Assembly (NCBI GenBank): GCA_013420905.1
Contig: JAAXNY010000013.1
Span: forward strand, 2,498,854-2,562,853
From: Collybia mongolica
Lineage: Eukaryota; Basidiomycota; Agaricomycetes; Agaricales; Clitocybaceae
Direction of reading: 5' to 3'
Length of the DNA stretch: 64,000 nt
Shown: piece by piece, positions 34,347 through 45,692 of the stretch
Layout of the letters: each line of letters opens with the position of its first letter
How positions within the stretch are numbered: position 1 is the first letter of the stretch
Notes under the pieces: model-generated
Databases searched by the model: none
What the model was told of the DNA's origin: nothing
The model's input: only the letters and a program-made list of their open reading frames with translations
Made by a program: the position numbers and the translations under genes

Positions 34347-36448
34347 GCACTAAGCCAAAGAAGGTTGCAAGACCAGCAAAATATGTGAATTGGTTCTCGC
34401 CTCTCAGCTGGTCACAGATCGAGGCTGCAGCTCGAGTTGTTGATTGGATGATGAGTTTGGGAGAAATCATCTGCAAGTTGCAAAAGCGTAATCCTGACAT
34501 GTTTGGCAGACTTAACCAATCAATCGTCCAAGGCTGGATTGACCACTCAGGTGATTGCCCACAGTGGAGTGATGCCGTTTTAGCAAGGATTCTGAAGGGA
34601 AATGATCCTGGTCATCAGAAAGGTGGACGAAGAGGCATTTTGGTATGAAACATGAAATGGAGCGAGATACAAATACTGATCAGACATGCAGGCTGCCCAC
34701 CCTGATGTCATTGTGGTCGTGAAGAAGAGGCTTGGCGCCCTTCAAAGTGCATCTGCACAAGTTACACTTGTCACAGCATGCGCCGTCCTGTTGGCAACAA
34801 TCCTGAAAATGAAGCCTGAAATTCTGGATCTGAGCTTCCATGATGGCTCCAAATTCTGCGTGTCGGATAGTTATATGAGAGTCTGGCTGCATAGTGCCAT
34901 GGACTGGTCTATGAGGAAGGCAACGCGAGCAGCCCAAAAGATTCCGGACAACTGGGAGGATTTATGCGAGAAGTCATTTTTCTGAAAGGCATACCAAATC
35001 AAGGATAAAGACATACTGGCCCAGCTGCTTGTCAATTCAGATCAGACCAATGTATTGTTTGCACCAGGGGACAAGATGACATGGGCAGAGACAGGGAGCC
35101 AGCAAGTGACAGTGATAGGGAGTGAGGAGAAACGTGCTTTCACCGTAATGGTATCAGTCACTGCGGATGGGAAATTGCTACCATTCCAGGCCATCTATCA
35201 AGGGAAAACAAAGGTGTCCTGCCCATCGCCCAATACACAATTTTATGCTGAAGCAACCGTAGTCAGGATGCAGTTTGAGTGCTCTGGAATAAAAACATAT
35301 TGGTCCAATCAGCAGATGATGCAAAATTTCATGAACAAAATCCTCGCACCGTACTTTGAAGAGCAGAAGAAACTCCTAGGGCTCCCTCCGGATCAGTATG
35401 CACTGTGGCAGATAGATGTATGGTCTGTCCATCATTCAAAGGAGTTCTGGGATTGGATGCGAGAGAGCCATCCTACAATCCTCCTCGACTACATCCCAGC
35501 AGGGTGTACTGGCCTTCACCAACCTTGTGATGTCGGAATCCAGCAGCCATTCAAACATTCACTAAAGCACTCATTGTTGTCAATAACATCTTCCAACAAC
35601 TCGACTCACAACCAGACAATGAACCCAAAACCTTAATCTTCAATGACAATTTGGGTGTTCTTCGAAATTGTAGCATGCATTGGCTCTGGGACGCCTATAA
35701 TGCAATCAACAGGCCTGAGCTCGTAAGAAAGGTGAGATATTGTGGTGACAAGAATTGAATAATCTGACACAAGAATCTGTCAGGCATTCAAGATGTGCCA
35801 CATCTGTGAATGGAACCTTTCTTTTGAAAGTTTGATGAGCTTCAACACTAGAAAGCAACTACAGGAAATGAAAGATACAGATCCAGAGTTCTAGAAGGAA
35901 CTAACCGAACCGAAAACACTGGGCCTCCCAGCACTGGACATTGCCACTCCTGAAGATCAGGCAGATGGTGAAGATCAGCCCATAGATGATAGCGAGCTTC
36001 CCCTCAGTACCATTATTGAAGAAATGATCAATGGAACATGCCCAGATGGGATCGATTATCGCCTGACAGGTGGTTTGATGTCAGTAGCGGATGCAGAACG
36101 GCTGGATTTGGAACCAGAGCCCGATGAGGTGGCACCCCAGGATGTCGAGACTGAAGATGGAGGGCTTGGTCATGGCAAGCGTTGCTGAAAAGAGAACAAG
36201 TTGTACACATCTTCAACGTTCTGGAGGCATCATGACAATGACGATTGGGTTGCGGACAAAAGGTGGGCAGTGTAGGTTGATTTGCTTACACAACAAGTGG
36301 CAACATCACCGTTGTGACAAAGTTCAGACCTATAGACTTCTATCCTTTGTTTCTATGGTACCTAATACCTAACGTTGGACTATAAACGCGAAAAAAATGC
36401 CTTTTTACATAAATTACGGGTGTCCTGGGCAGGTTCACTCATTTGCCC

Positions 36449-36505
36449 AGTGACCTGTGACATCTGTGACATTTTGCTATGCCAAAACGGCTTGTGACCA
36501 TGACA
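36449..36505 (+). repeat. Right-flank copies of the TGTGACCTGTGACA-like motif
   Basis: AGTGACCTGTGACATCTGTGAC at 36449 and GCTTGTGACCATGACA at about 36490 repeat, in direct orientation, the motif found left of the Ulp1 relic. They suggest the right edge of the same element. Confidence 0.5.
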
Positions 36506-36510
36506 TAGCA

Positions 36511-37440
36511 AATTGAATAAATTGGAACAGTATGCTTTCTTCCGAAATATTTGGAGTTCATCTGTGAAATTTCCTTTGAGATGTAGAGCAGAAAAATGCA
36601 GGGTCTTTCCTTCGTGTTTCCAACAAAATGCTTTCCATCCTTGTTCTTGATAAAGGGGAAGTATTTCTTTAATTGTATTTCTCCTGGAAAATATTGCACT
36701 CTACCTCGGAGATATACTCAAACACCCATGTTTCCAAAGGAATTATTTAACATTTTTCCAGTTCTGGCAGTTTTACCTTGAGAAACATGGGGGTTTAGAT
36801 ATATCTCCAAGATAAAGAGGCAGTTTTTCTCTTTATCCTGCCAAAATAGCCAAAGACAAATGCAAAGTGTTTTTCAAAGAAACATATAGGAAATACCCCA
36901 CATTTTTCTGCTCTGCTTCTCAAAGAAGAATTCACAGATGAACTCAAAATACCCCCAAAGGAAACATATCAGATAAATGGCAAGTTCATCACAGATTCTT
37001 TTGGTGAAAATATTCATTATTTTTCTACCAAATATACACAGTGTACTGATGAGACATTTATCTGAACCACATATTTCCTCCAGATAAATGACTCAGTGCC
37101 AGCAGTGATTGTTAGTACTGAAGAGTGATTACAAGGTTGATCAGCACCCAGAGCAGGAAATAAGAGGATCTGGGCTCATACTGAAAGCCCAAACCATGTA
37201 CTATCCTCTAACCTTGTTGACTTGGCCTTGGAAGAATTTGTAATACTGAGCAACATTGCACAGTTGATGGAGGACATCTATTTCATGGCTTATCTGGTGC
37301 TCCATAGTAGAACAGTGATCTAGGTGCTACACATCCAAATTCATGTGCCAAATGTGCCACAGATTGACCTATCAGATGTTGAACCCAGCACACAAGTTCA
37401 TTGTTGATAACTTCTTCATAGAAAATGACTGACTGTAATG
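36511..37440. other. AT-rich decayed DNA with an inverted repeat
   Basis: No open frame is recognisable. ACAAGGTT (37131-37138) plus AGAGGAT (37163-37169) pair with ATCCTCTAACCTTGT (37203-37217), giving an imperfect hairpin of about 87 bp. The inner part GGGCT...AGCCC also pairs. It could be a solo foldback element or transposon debris. Confidence 0.45.
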
Positions 37441-38188
37441 CAGCATAGGCTTTATAACATTGAGAACAAGATAGTTTTTCATAGCAACCCTGGTTTTATC
37501 TTCAAGATTCTCGAGGGTTTGAAGCTTGTGGTGTTGATGAACTGAAAAAAGTAAATGATTTTGTATTGGCTCACCTGACAGTGAAGAAACTTCACGACCG
37601 GATTCATGTTATCTGGTATGTTGACCAATCCTAGTTCACCCAAGGAAGTGCACAGGAGGTACTTAAATCGATTTGAAAATTATTGCATTCCAATGGATGA
37701 TGACCATCCTATCACACATGCCAAAAACCAGTTTTTCTCTTAGGTGGGCACAGGCAAGGGTGAATGTGGTATTAAATCATTACATGTCATTCTGATCAGT
37801 CAAATAGTCCCACTCATTTGCTGTGTTTATGAAATGTGAGACACTTGAGGTCAAAGCTATAATTGCATTGGAGGGTCAAGGTTATAGGTTTGATGAGGCA
37901 ACAGAGCATGCAATGGACTATGTATAGAAAAATTTGAAGGAATACTCATTTGGATTTGCAGAAAATGAAATAACCTCCACAGAGTCATTTGTACCTGCAA
38001 GGTTAGCAAATATGAGAATCTGTTTAAAAGAAACACTAACATCTTTACAAGGATTAAACAAACCAGGCCAACAATATCTGGAGCTGGTAGAAAGCACAGT
38101 AACAGTTCTTGACAGTGATATTTTGCAAGCAGTCTTGTGTCAACACTGCAAAACAACTTGGAATGGCAATGACTTGAAAGGTATATAA
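37441..38188 (+). pseudogene. Decayed P-loop G-domain GTPase
   Basis: Pieces in changing frames match the fungal G-domain GTPase family in order: NIENKIVFHSNPGF, then DSRGFEACGVDELKKVNDFV (the G3 DxxG region), then KKLHDRIHVIWY, then CIPMDDDHPITHAKNQFFS, VGTGKG, and finally LVESTVTVLDSDILQAVL. At least one frameshift, between SNPGF and DSRGFE, and several stops (after WYVDQS, after QFFS and after MDYV) interrupt it. The upstream P-loop is not visible. The family binds and hydrolyses GTP; the function in fungi is poorly known. It may be host DNA once captured by a neighbouring transposon, but this is inference. Confidence 0.7.
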
Positions 38189-39997
38189 GTTAGTTTTGCA
38201 AGGTCAAACCAATCCAACCACAGTTGTCCACATAGGTCTCACACCAGTATATTTGGTGGTATTGTGGCTGTAGCTGCAAGCAAAGTAGGAAAAGTCAGAA
38301 CCTGACAAAAGTTTATTGTAGGAGCAATTTGAAATGCTTAGTGAGGTATGTGGGCCACCTGGCATTCTTTGTCTTTTAGACCGTTCGAGTTTCAGAAAAA
38401 GTGTGAGACGCCAACTAACTTGATAGTCTTGAACCTATTTGTGTGGTCAACAATGCACCGACGCCGTGATAGATGTCTCGCACCATTTGATAACTGAATA
38501 AAATACTCTCAAGTGGGGTAAGTCCAAACCCCATTTCGAATCTACCCAGGTCGCATGGCTCTTGTCCGAGTCAGGTTTGTCAATAGACACCAATACGATA
38601 TTCCAGATTGAATCACCTTCATAGAAAATTAAGGCAGGACACTTGGACGAGTAAGAGACAGCATACGACTGGACCTCCAGTAAAGTCGGGTCGTGATACA
38701 AACAAGCGATCTTTCTTGACTTTTTCCACCTTAACCAGGGTGATCATGATATGGCTCGCGGTGATTCTCAGAAAATGTCGAGAATATCGCAATATCTCTG
38801 TCTCATAAAGATATTATATGGAACTGCTTGGATGAATCAGTGCTTGTTCTATGCCTTCCGCATCCTTACATCCTTTATTTGAGGTTCATTCTAAGGGCAC
38901 ATAGAGATCCTGTGAGCTTATTATCGCAGATTAATCCTCATTTAAAGTCCCCAGCACCGGAGACGAGCTTGAGCTAATGTTGAAAGCGCCCCTCAGTATG
39001 GGGTGTTTACTGGAGCGTTACTGTAATTTCACATAAGGGAAACGTCAGCATCAGCCGTTCAATAAGGACCTCCCTTCAATCGGCATCCACGTACGCAACA
39101 TGATATATGAGACTTAAGTCAAAAATACGTACCCGGTATTATTAATATAGGGACTCGAATAGTTCAACCGCCCACTGCTACCATCAAATGAACTTCAGGT
39201 AGAAGACATAATCGTGTTGCAGGCTGGGGAGTCCAACTACTGACGGAAGCAGGCTCCAGCGATAGTAAAGTCACTGTTCACGTGCTGGGGGGGAGGAACC
39301 TAAACGATACCTTTAGTCTGAAGTCACAAATATCACATCCTCGATAGCGATTACGGGACCAGTTGGCAGCACAGACGATGAACGACTGCACGTTCTGATT
39401 TGCCGAGGACTTACGTGTGACTACAATAAACGGGTTAAAGGAAGGGTCGAGTCCCCTTACAGTCCCAGGTTACTGCTGCTCGCAACAGCGTCCATGTGCG
39501 AGATATATAAACTGATGAGAATCCCTTGACAAGGCCACAGTGAATAAGAATTCTGCCGGCAAACTAGGTGAAATGTCAGTTGAGACAACGCCGTTGTAAA
39601 CGGCACAAATCTTACCTAGGCTGCGCGAAAGACCTGCGGAAGAAATACTCCTCGTAGGAATTGGAAAATAAGGGGCTCATCGTTTCTGTGGCATAGACCT
39701 GAAAGAGAAACGGTTCATTCAAAATGGAGTTACGGGGTACATAGAGTAGATAAGCAACTAAAAATACAACATACAAGTCGAAGATAAATTGCGGACCATC
39801 GATCCAACTCACAACACCGACGTGCGATTATCCGTAACCTAATATGAGCGCGGTATACGGTCGGATAACGGCGGTAGTCTGCAATATCGCAGTTTTGTAG
39901 TGGCTGTCCCGGTAGGAGACATTTAAGGTAGGGTTCAGCCCTAAGGGTAGATGCTGTGGTTGGAAGGCGTCGCCTCGCAAGGCGTTCACGAAATCCA
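38189..39997. other. Unannotated stretch between GTPase relic and PX gene
   Basis: Small frames (84 codons at 38447-38701 minus, 66 at 38608-38808, 66 at 39612-39812 minus) lack domains. Base composition becomes less AT-rich from about 38900, suggesting return to host DNA. The last 200-400 bp are probably 3' untranslated sequence of the PX gene. Confidence 0.35.
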
Positions 39998-40773
39998 TCA
40001 ATCCATAACCCAAAGCCTCGCTGCTTGCGAACCCCCAATTTCCGGGTGGAGCAGCACCGAAGAAAGCCAATACTGGAGCAAACGCCGTCGACGGTCGAGG
40101 AATGCTGGACGGTATCGTGCCAGGGGTGCTTTCGGTGGTAGGGTTGGGATGAAGGCTTGTTGGTTGCGCTATAACGAGTCAGTCTCAGAAGAGCTACTCC
40201 CTAGCCGATGCTTACCGGAAGCGTACGGCGCAGTGACTTTTCTAGCTGAGCGAATGCATTGTATCGCTTGTGGGCATGAATGACCGTTCCCTGTGGTCGT
40301 GTTCAGGATAAAGCGACCTTGAGCTATTATGGGCGTACCTCTTTCGTCGTTATTACACAGTCATACACTGTTGAAGGTTAGTCTTAATGGCCTCTGACGA
40401 GAATTGATCACACACCAACATACGCTCCTTCCGGCTTATCCCCTACATTCGTCCATCCGCTGATCTTCACGTCCTTCGCAAACCCCATGCTCTCCCCTGA
40501 GTTATCCCCGAGCCAGATATCCTTCGAAAACACGGATGGTGGTCCTTGAGGTGAAAGTGAACGAGCTCTTAGGCTCCTTCGTTGATATTCCTCGTCCTGC
40601 GCTACGTTGGGCTCTCCGTTCCGGTGCGACAAGTTGAGAAAGGTACGCACATCGCAGAGTTCATCATAGAGCCGAGATTCCTCTTCAACGTCAATTTGGT
40701 CTGGTATTACTTCGAGTAGTTGCTTGGAATTCGCGAAGGGATGTATAGGAGTGGAGGACTCTGCCGCGGCCAT
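39998..40773 (-). CDS. PX (phosphoinositide-binding) domain protein, Ypt35-like
   Basis: Four exons on the minus strand (40773-40416, 40367-40339, 40290-40216, 40168-39998) give 210 residues. The C-terminal half is a PX domain: VKISGWTNVGDKPEGAYVVYDCVITT, GTVIHAHKRYNAF (the KRY..F phosphoinositide-contacting strand), FIPTLPPKAPLARYRPAF (the PxxP loop) and LDRRRRLLQYWLSSVLLHPEI. The N-terminal 110 residues are acidic and probably disordered. PX domains usually bind PI3P on endosomes, and the compact layout resembles yeast Ypt35, so an endosomal role is likely. The start is the ATG of MAAAESSTP; a longer frame begins with a non-ATG codon. All phases close. Confidence 0.87.
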
Positions 40774-41284
40774 GGAAAGGGAACGGAAAAACAAGAGGTG
40801 GAGATTTGTTCACTGTATTCCCTTTATGTAATTGACGACAAATTACATAATAATATATTTTAAAAATAAATTCCTCCCCGACTCGGAACCGGGAGAGTTG
40901 CGCAGCGGGAAAATCCTTCAGCCTTCAACCTCCGTCCACTTGCACACACACACTGATACTCACGCTTGCACAGCAGTTGTATAATCTTGCTGACCCGTAA
41001 CTCTTAGGCGACTCATGCCATGACACAATCTCCTCGAGGAACGCCAAAGGAACCCTGCTCTAATAGGGTTTGACGATTCAACAATTTAAGCGAAATAGGC
41101 GAGATCGTGAAGTCACCTCATGTCAGGTCTTTCTGTCATGAGGAAGTCGGCCCACCGACCCGAGCCTAAGAACATTGTCAAATTTTTGTCCAAGATCTAC
41201 GACTCACCAGGCCCGATTTCAGACGGGGATCTCAATACCCTGATCAAGGAGTCGACAGGCCAGGGTCCCCATTGAGTAGCTTTC
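40774..41284. other. Divergent intergenic region
   Basis: Promoter region between the minus-strand PX gene and the plus-strand BTB gene. AT-rich next to 40840-40870 (AATAATATATTTTAAAAATAAA). No other feature recognised. Confidence 0.4.
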
Positions 41285-42796
41285 ATGTATTTAAGTCCCA
41301 ACGGCCCGCAACTATCTGGTGTGCACGCCCTTTTTATTCTCCTCGTATTACTTATAAAGCCCTCTTTTTCATTTCCATCCTACTACGATTATTCCACTTA
41401 TCTCAATGGTCTCAGTCACATCCCATCCAGACCGGAAAAGACTCGCGTGGAAGAAGCCGACGACGTGGGATCGCAAGGTCCAAAGAACTCCAAACATCAG
41501 GTGCTTTACTTCCGGGACGGCAATGTCGTTTTACGTTGTCCGGGGACGGACTTTCGGGTACATAACACTCTGCTATCCAAAAATTCCCCAGTCTTTCAAA
41601 ACTTGTTTGCCACACACGAACTCAACACCGATAAAGAGCATCCTGGCTGCATTATTGTCCCTCTAGACGATGATGCCAGTGATATAGAAGTCCTCTTGCA
41701 CAGAGTATACGATGGTTTGTATGTACTTCCACAACCTTCCGCTCTTCATTTCGTTTTAGCTCACCATTCTCTTAGCCATATCGGAACGCCGAAACTCAAC
41801 ATCACTACTTTCCCCTCAATCGCCAGCCTCCTACGCACTTCGACTAAATATGAAATTCAGCGCCCTCGGGATGCTATCGTCGAACTCTTCCATCGAGAGT
41901 GGCCCTCCACATTGGATGTCTATGACCGAGAGATAGGTGCTGCGACCCATGCCGATAAAGCCGACAAAGTACATCCCGCTGCCATCATAGCTCTGTTGCA
42001 AGAGTGTGGATGTTCTTCCCCGGATCTCCTCAGACCCCTTTTTTATGAGCTTACGACATGTGCTTGGAAACTCGGGGATCCAGTGTCCGGGGATCATCTT
42101 TCATCATTCTCCACCGCAGACTTTCAACGATTTCTCGTTGGTCTCAACGCACTCCGGAGCTTACAAGCTCGCCTCGCCACCTGCCCGCTTGACAACATTC
42201 CTCATCAACCGTGCCGCACTTGCTTGGCCTCTATTTGGTGCCATACCGCATACCCAATCCTCGTGAACAAAATAGATGAAAATTGCCATCCTTTGCGAGA
42301 CTGGGAAGAATTGATTAACCTATTCCGCATAGAGCAGAACTTAAATGACGCTCCTCCGAGTCTGCCTGCTCGTGCTCCTCCCGCTGTCCCTCCACCACCT
42401 TATCAGTCCCCACAACTAGCGCATCAAGCCATTCCCCAGAACCCGCAACAAAACCCTGTTCGTTTTCAGGGCGGACTCATGTATTATCGCCCCCAGCAGG
42501 CAGGCGCTCATGCTAATCCTTACCCCCAGTATAACGCCGGTCCCGGCCCCATGCAGGCAGTGGCGGGTCAAGTTGTACCTCAGGCGGGGTATCACATGCC
42601 ACAAGCTCGTGCCACACAACTAGCGCAGTATATGCAACCTGCGCTAGCTCACCACGGCCCACGTCCGATCCCACCTCCACCCATACAAACAAACCCTACA
42701 ATGTGTCTGCCGTGCAAGCAGACCCTTTTGGCGCATCTACGAGCGTGCAGGCAGAAAATTTGGGACTCCATCCCCGCCCTCTTTAATCTCGCTTGA
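41285..42796 (+). CDS. BTB/POZ domain protein with proline/glutamine-rich tail
   Basis: A single-exon frame of 503 residues. Residues about 70-150 form a BTB domain: HQVLYFRDGNVVLRCPGTDFRVHNTLLSKNSPVFQNLF, then acidic CIIVPLDDDASDIEVLLHRVYDG. The middle region (CAWKLGDP...FLVGLNALRSLQARL..C..DNIPHQPCRTCLASIW) is the alpha-helical part seen in many Agaricomycete BTB proteins. The last 140 residues are proline, glutamine and alanine rich and disordered. BTB domains often recruit Cul3 ligases or form dimers. The N-terminal 35 residues are unusually hydrophobic (ALFILLVLLI), and no other in-frame ATG precedes the BTB domain. A TTATAAA sequence near 41350 suggests transcription may begin inside the annotated start, so the true start is uncertain. 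Confidence 0.82.
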   Translation: MYLSPNGPQLSGVHALFILLVLLIKPSFSFPSYYDYSTYLNGLSHIPSRPEKTRVEEADDVGSQGPKNSKHQVLYFRDGNVVLRCPGTDFRVHNTLLSKNSPVFQNLFATHELNTDKEHPGCIIVPLDDDASDIEVLLHRVYDGLYVLPQPSALHFVLAHHSLSHIGTPKLNITTFPSIASLLRTSTKYEIQRPRDAIVELFHREWPSTLDVYDREIGAATHADKADKVHPAAIIALLQECGCSSPDLLRPLFYELTTCAWKLGDPVSGDHLSSFSTADFQRFLVGLNALRSLQARLATCPLDNIPHQPCRTCLASIWCHTAYPILVNKIDENCHPLRDWEELINLFRIEQNLNDAPPSLPARAPPAVPPPPYQSPQLAHQAIPQNPQQNPVRFQGGLMYYRPQQAGAHANPYPQYNAGPGPMQAVAGQVVPQAGYHMPQARATQLAQYMQPALAHHGPRPIPPPPIQTNPTMCLPCKQTLLAHLRACRQKIWDSIPALFNLA

Positions 42797-43442
42797 ATCT
42801 AGTCGATCCGACACTTTACTCGGAAAATTGAACTTCCACCCGTTTTTTGCCACACTTAATCTAGTTGTTGCCCTCCTCTTCAATCGCCCTTAACTGCTAC
42901 TTACATTAGATATTATTTTACGTTAAACTCCAAACTTGATGCCCCCGGCGATGTATCTGACTCGACATGTTAAAAACGCAGAATTCCTGGTTTCTGATGT
43001 ACCTTGAGGATGCGTCATCTAGCTATCTCCCAACGCCACGTACATGGACTGTCTGGCAGCAAGGCTCCTTTGCCCAATGAATACATCAATCTTCGAAGCT
43101 AAGGGATACAACATGCTTGAATTCCATGGGAATAAACTATAACACGATACACTAACAAACCATTGATAACTAATGTGGATAGGGTAACTAAGGCTACAGA
43201 ACGCTACAGTAACAATACATGAGCTATAGTTTTACAGTCCGATGAAGTCCAAACGAAAAAGGGGAGTAACAGATACAAGGGCGCATTCAGTATGACTACA
43301 ACAAAGTCCTGTGATGAGAGGGAGTTATCGATAGCGGTGGTCTTACAACAGACTAAAGGATCTTATGTTATTTTTCTGCCGGGTTTCAGATTTTATGACG
43401 AAGGTGGATTTGCGTGTCCCAAGTTGCCTCAGGTTGATATTT
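42797..43442. other. Convergent intergenic stretch
   Basis: 3' regions of the BTB gene and the minus-strand DUF6699 gene. No frame, repeat or RNA gene recognised. Confidence 0.4.
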
Positions 43443-44221
43443 TCATGCGTACTCTGTTGAGAGCCTCACATTCCAGGCATTAGAGCCATCAACAGCTCTT
43501 GTAATACCAATGAAGAGAACCTTTGAGCCGAGACAGTCCACGCGTTTTACGCCCTCAGATATTGCTTGAGGATCAATTCGAGCGCGAGCATGGAACGTCG
43601 CGCTGGCAGTATTAGCCAACTGAGGGGAAAGTACACCGTACTCTTCCTTTGCAATAGCACCTTGTAGGGTAGCAAACATGGTCGAAAGGACATTTTCAAG
43701 TGTCACACCATGAGGATTTCGGACATCGATCGCCCATGGGAGTCCGGGAATCCTGATGTACATCTGTTGAACGGCGGGCACGGTAGCGGCCTCACGGATA
43801 TTGAGGCGTTGACCCATTTTTGGACGACTATGATTAGGTGGTAGGCGAATATCATATATTAGACGACCGGTGCGGTCATAATCAAGTATATAATGAAGAG
43901 AAGGTCCTTCCGCCGCTTGTCGGATCGATGAGGAGGCTGTTAATTCGACGTTAGACAACATTCTGGCTCCGCGAATGCGGGGAAATAGAGGAACTGACGG
44001 GTCGAGGGATCACTCAAATATGGGCTACCTCCATGGGGTAATGGAATAGAATGGATGGAAGGAGCGTAAGGCGTCCACGACTGTGGCTGTACTCTCGACG
44101 GATCACTAGTACAATTCCATGAACCCGGGCTTGAAACGGAGTTCGGAGGGGCGCTCGAGCGGTACATATGGGTACGTGGGTATGAGGAATGGATGTGGTG
44201 GGGATTGTGGAGACGAGTCAT
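43443..44221 (-). CDS. DUF6699 domain protein, short form
   Basis: Two minus-strand exons (44221-44029 and 43993-43443) give 247 residues. After a serine/proline-rich leader (SSYPRTHMYRSSAPPNSVSS) comes the DUF6699 domain: LHYILDYDRTGRLIYDIRLPP, then IPGLPWAIDVRNPHGVTLENVL, then ISEGVKRVDCLGSKVLFIGI. It parallels the larger family member at 28756-30293, which has LPWYIDIDQTHPNGVTLFDVL and GVKRIDWL. The intron chosen (43994-44028) is only 35 nt. A 58-nt alternative with the same acceptor region does not keep the frame. Function unknown. Confidence 0.78.
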
Positions 44222-45692
44222 TTTTCGCTTGACTCATTTATAGACTCGGGTTGTTGAGTCCAATCAACAGAGCCGATCCTGGGAAACAATGAGAGGATGT
44301 TTGATTTTTGACAGGAAGATTCGGAAGTGTCATCGAAAAGCGCTAGTGGATGCTTCTAGGGCGGGTGGAAGCCCGACATGAGTCATATGGGATAGGCGCC
44401 CAGATGATCGTCGGGGGCGCGATCCCAAAATGGTAATTGCGGCGCGGGACAACGTCGGAGTAACCAAATATGGAAATCATGGCGCTGGGCCCTTGATTAA
44501 TGTTCACTGTTTGAAGCTACATGTCGAACGATGGGCGGTGATGGGAGGCGCGACAGGTCATTGTACTTAAACTTCCATTGTTGTCACCTGAGAGGATATC
44601 TGGGCGTACATCACCCTTCATTTGTCAGATTATCTCGAATCATCCTTCCAATCCGCTGAAAGAGCTTAAATGAGTTCCGCTAGTCTCTTCTTGTTTTTCC
44701 AATAAAAAGGGATGATGCATTGATATGCCATGCTTCCTTCTGAAGAGAGCCGTTATTTGGTCTAGGCATCGCTTGTTTGTTGAGAACCCTTACATTCAGG
44801 GTTCCAAAACAAAAAATTCGAATAGTCTTCCGGCAGCCTCCTAAACGTTCAGCATGGTATATAGGAGATTTTAGAAGACTTACTACATTTTTACTATACT
44901 CTTCTTTGAGCTTCGTGCTCCTAACTGGACAATGCCACACAAACATAGTGAGCTGTTGTGCAGCCAGTACTTGTGGGCGCGATGGAAGAGAAAGTCGAAC
45001 GATCACGATCACGATCATGTGACAAGTCGGTGATCAGGAGATCCGGTTCGGTGGAGTCTGAAAGTCAGCCGATATTTTATATCTGATAGTGAATCTCCCT
45101 CTCACAAGCCGCTGTTTAAACCATGGGACCTGCACGCCCAGAAAAGTGCATACAAGCACCACCCCACTGATGATGTTCTCCCTTTCTTCAAGGGCTTCGC
45201 CGAGGCCAGTTTTGTTATGTACGGGAACGCTCAATGTCTGCTCTCGCACCATCCTGGTCTAACACGATGAGCGCCAGAGTACGACGTCTCATCGAAACTG
45301 ACCCAGACCCCTGCAGCACAGGAATTGATGACAAACACTAGGATGTAAGGATTCTACAGCCCGCATACGCATAGGTGCTCCATACCAATCTGGCACTTGA
45401 AACCTACTGCGCTGCTGAGCACAGCTAGGAGCGCTTTTGGGCCAGCCTTCAGTGTTACCAGTAAACTCCATCCAATAGATCCGTTAATTAACCCTCTACG
45501 CTGTGGCGAATCTATTCGTGGGACATACTTAGGGAGATTGTTCATTTTTGACGAGTTAACCCGGCCCAACATCGGATCAAATCCAACATACCCTCTCAAT
45601 CGGCGCAGGTTTCCCCGTCAAGTTTGGTATAAAGTCTCGATACTCTGGGCGGGAATGTGGGGCCTTCCCACAAGGACAAAAATACGCGCCAC
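44222..45692. other. Intergenic stretch, no gene recognised
   Basis: Several frames of 60-112 codons on both strands around 44680-45732 overlap each other and contain no domain, so I regard them as chance. The rightmost 100 bp are the leader of the esterase gene. Confidence 0.35.

Larger units (their letters stand above)
33241..36187 (+). pseudogene. DDE_1/pogo-like transposase, interrupted and frameshifted
   Basis: The relic starts with a basic coiled N-terminus (LAVRKLAREWENARLRKQKE) and shifts frame near 33480. It is split by a 645-bp MITE at 33694-34338, then continues as TKPKKVARPAKYVNWFSPLSW (DNA-binding region). After an intron at 34645-34691 it reaches a TGA at 34983-34985 just before the catalytic core. 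The three catalytic aspartates are present: NSDQTN (35040-35042), QIDVWSVH (35415-35417) and QPCDVGIQ (35529-35531). A frameshift follows near 35570 and another stop at about 35893. Joining sequence across the MITE and its duplicated target keeps the reading frame, which proves the insertion was secondary. Spacing of the catalytic residues fits the DDE_1 superfamily. Confidence 0.82.
31401..36510 (+). mobile_element. Decayed DNA transposon with Ulp1-type protease and DDE transposase
   Basis: Two plus-strand coding relics, an Ulp1-like protease and a DDE-type transposase, lie one after the other with only a frame change between them. Direct copies of a TGTGACCTGTGACA-like motif lie outside both (31405, 31453, 36451), which is why the borders are placed here. 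They are approximate, since I could not find a convincing terminal inverted repeat or target duplication. Several in-frame stops and at least two frameshifts show it is inactive. The internal part also contains a later MITE insertion (33694-34338). Confidence 0.6.
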
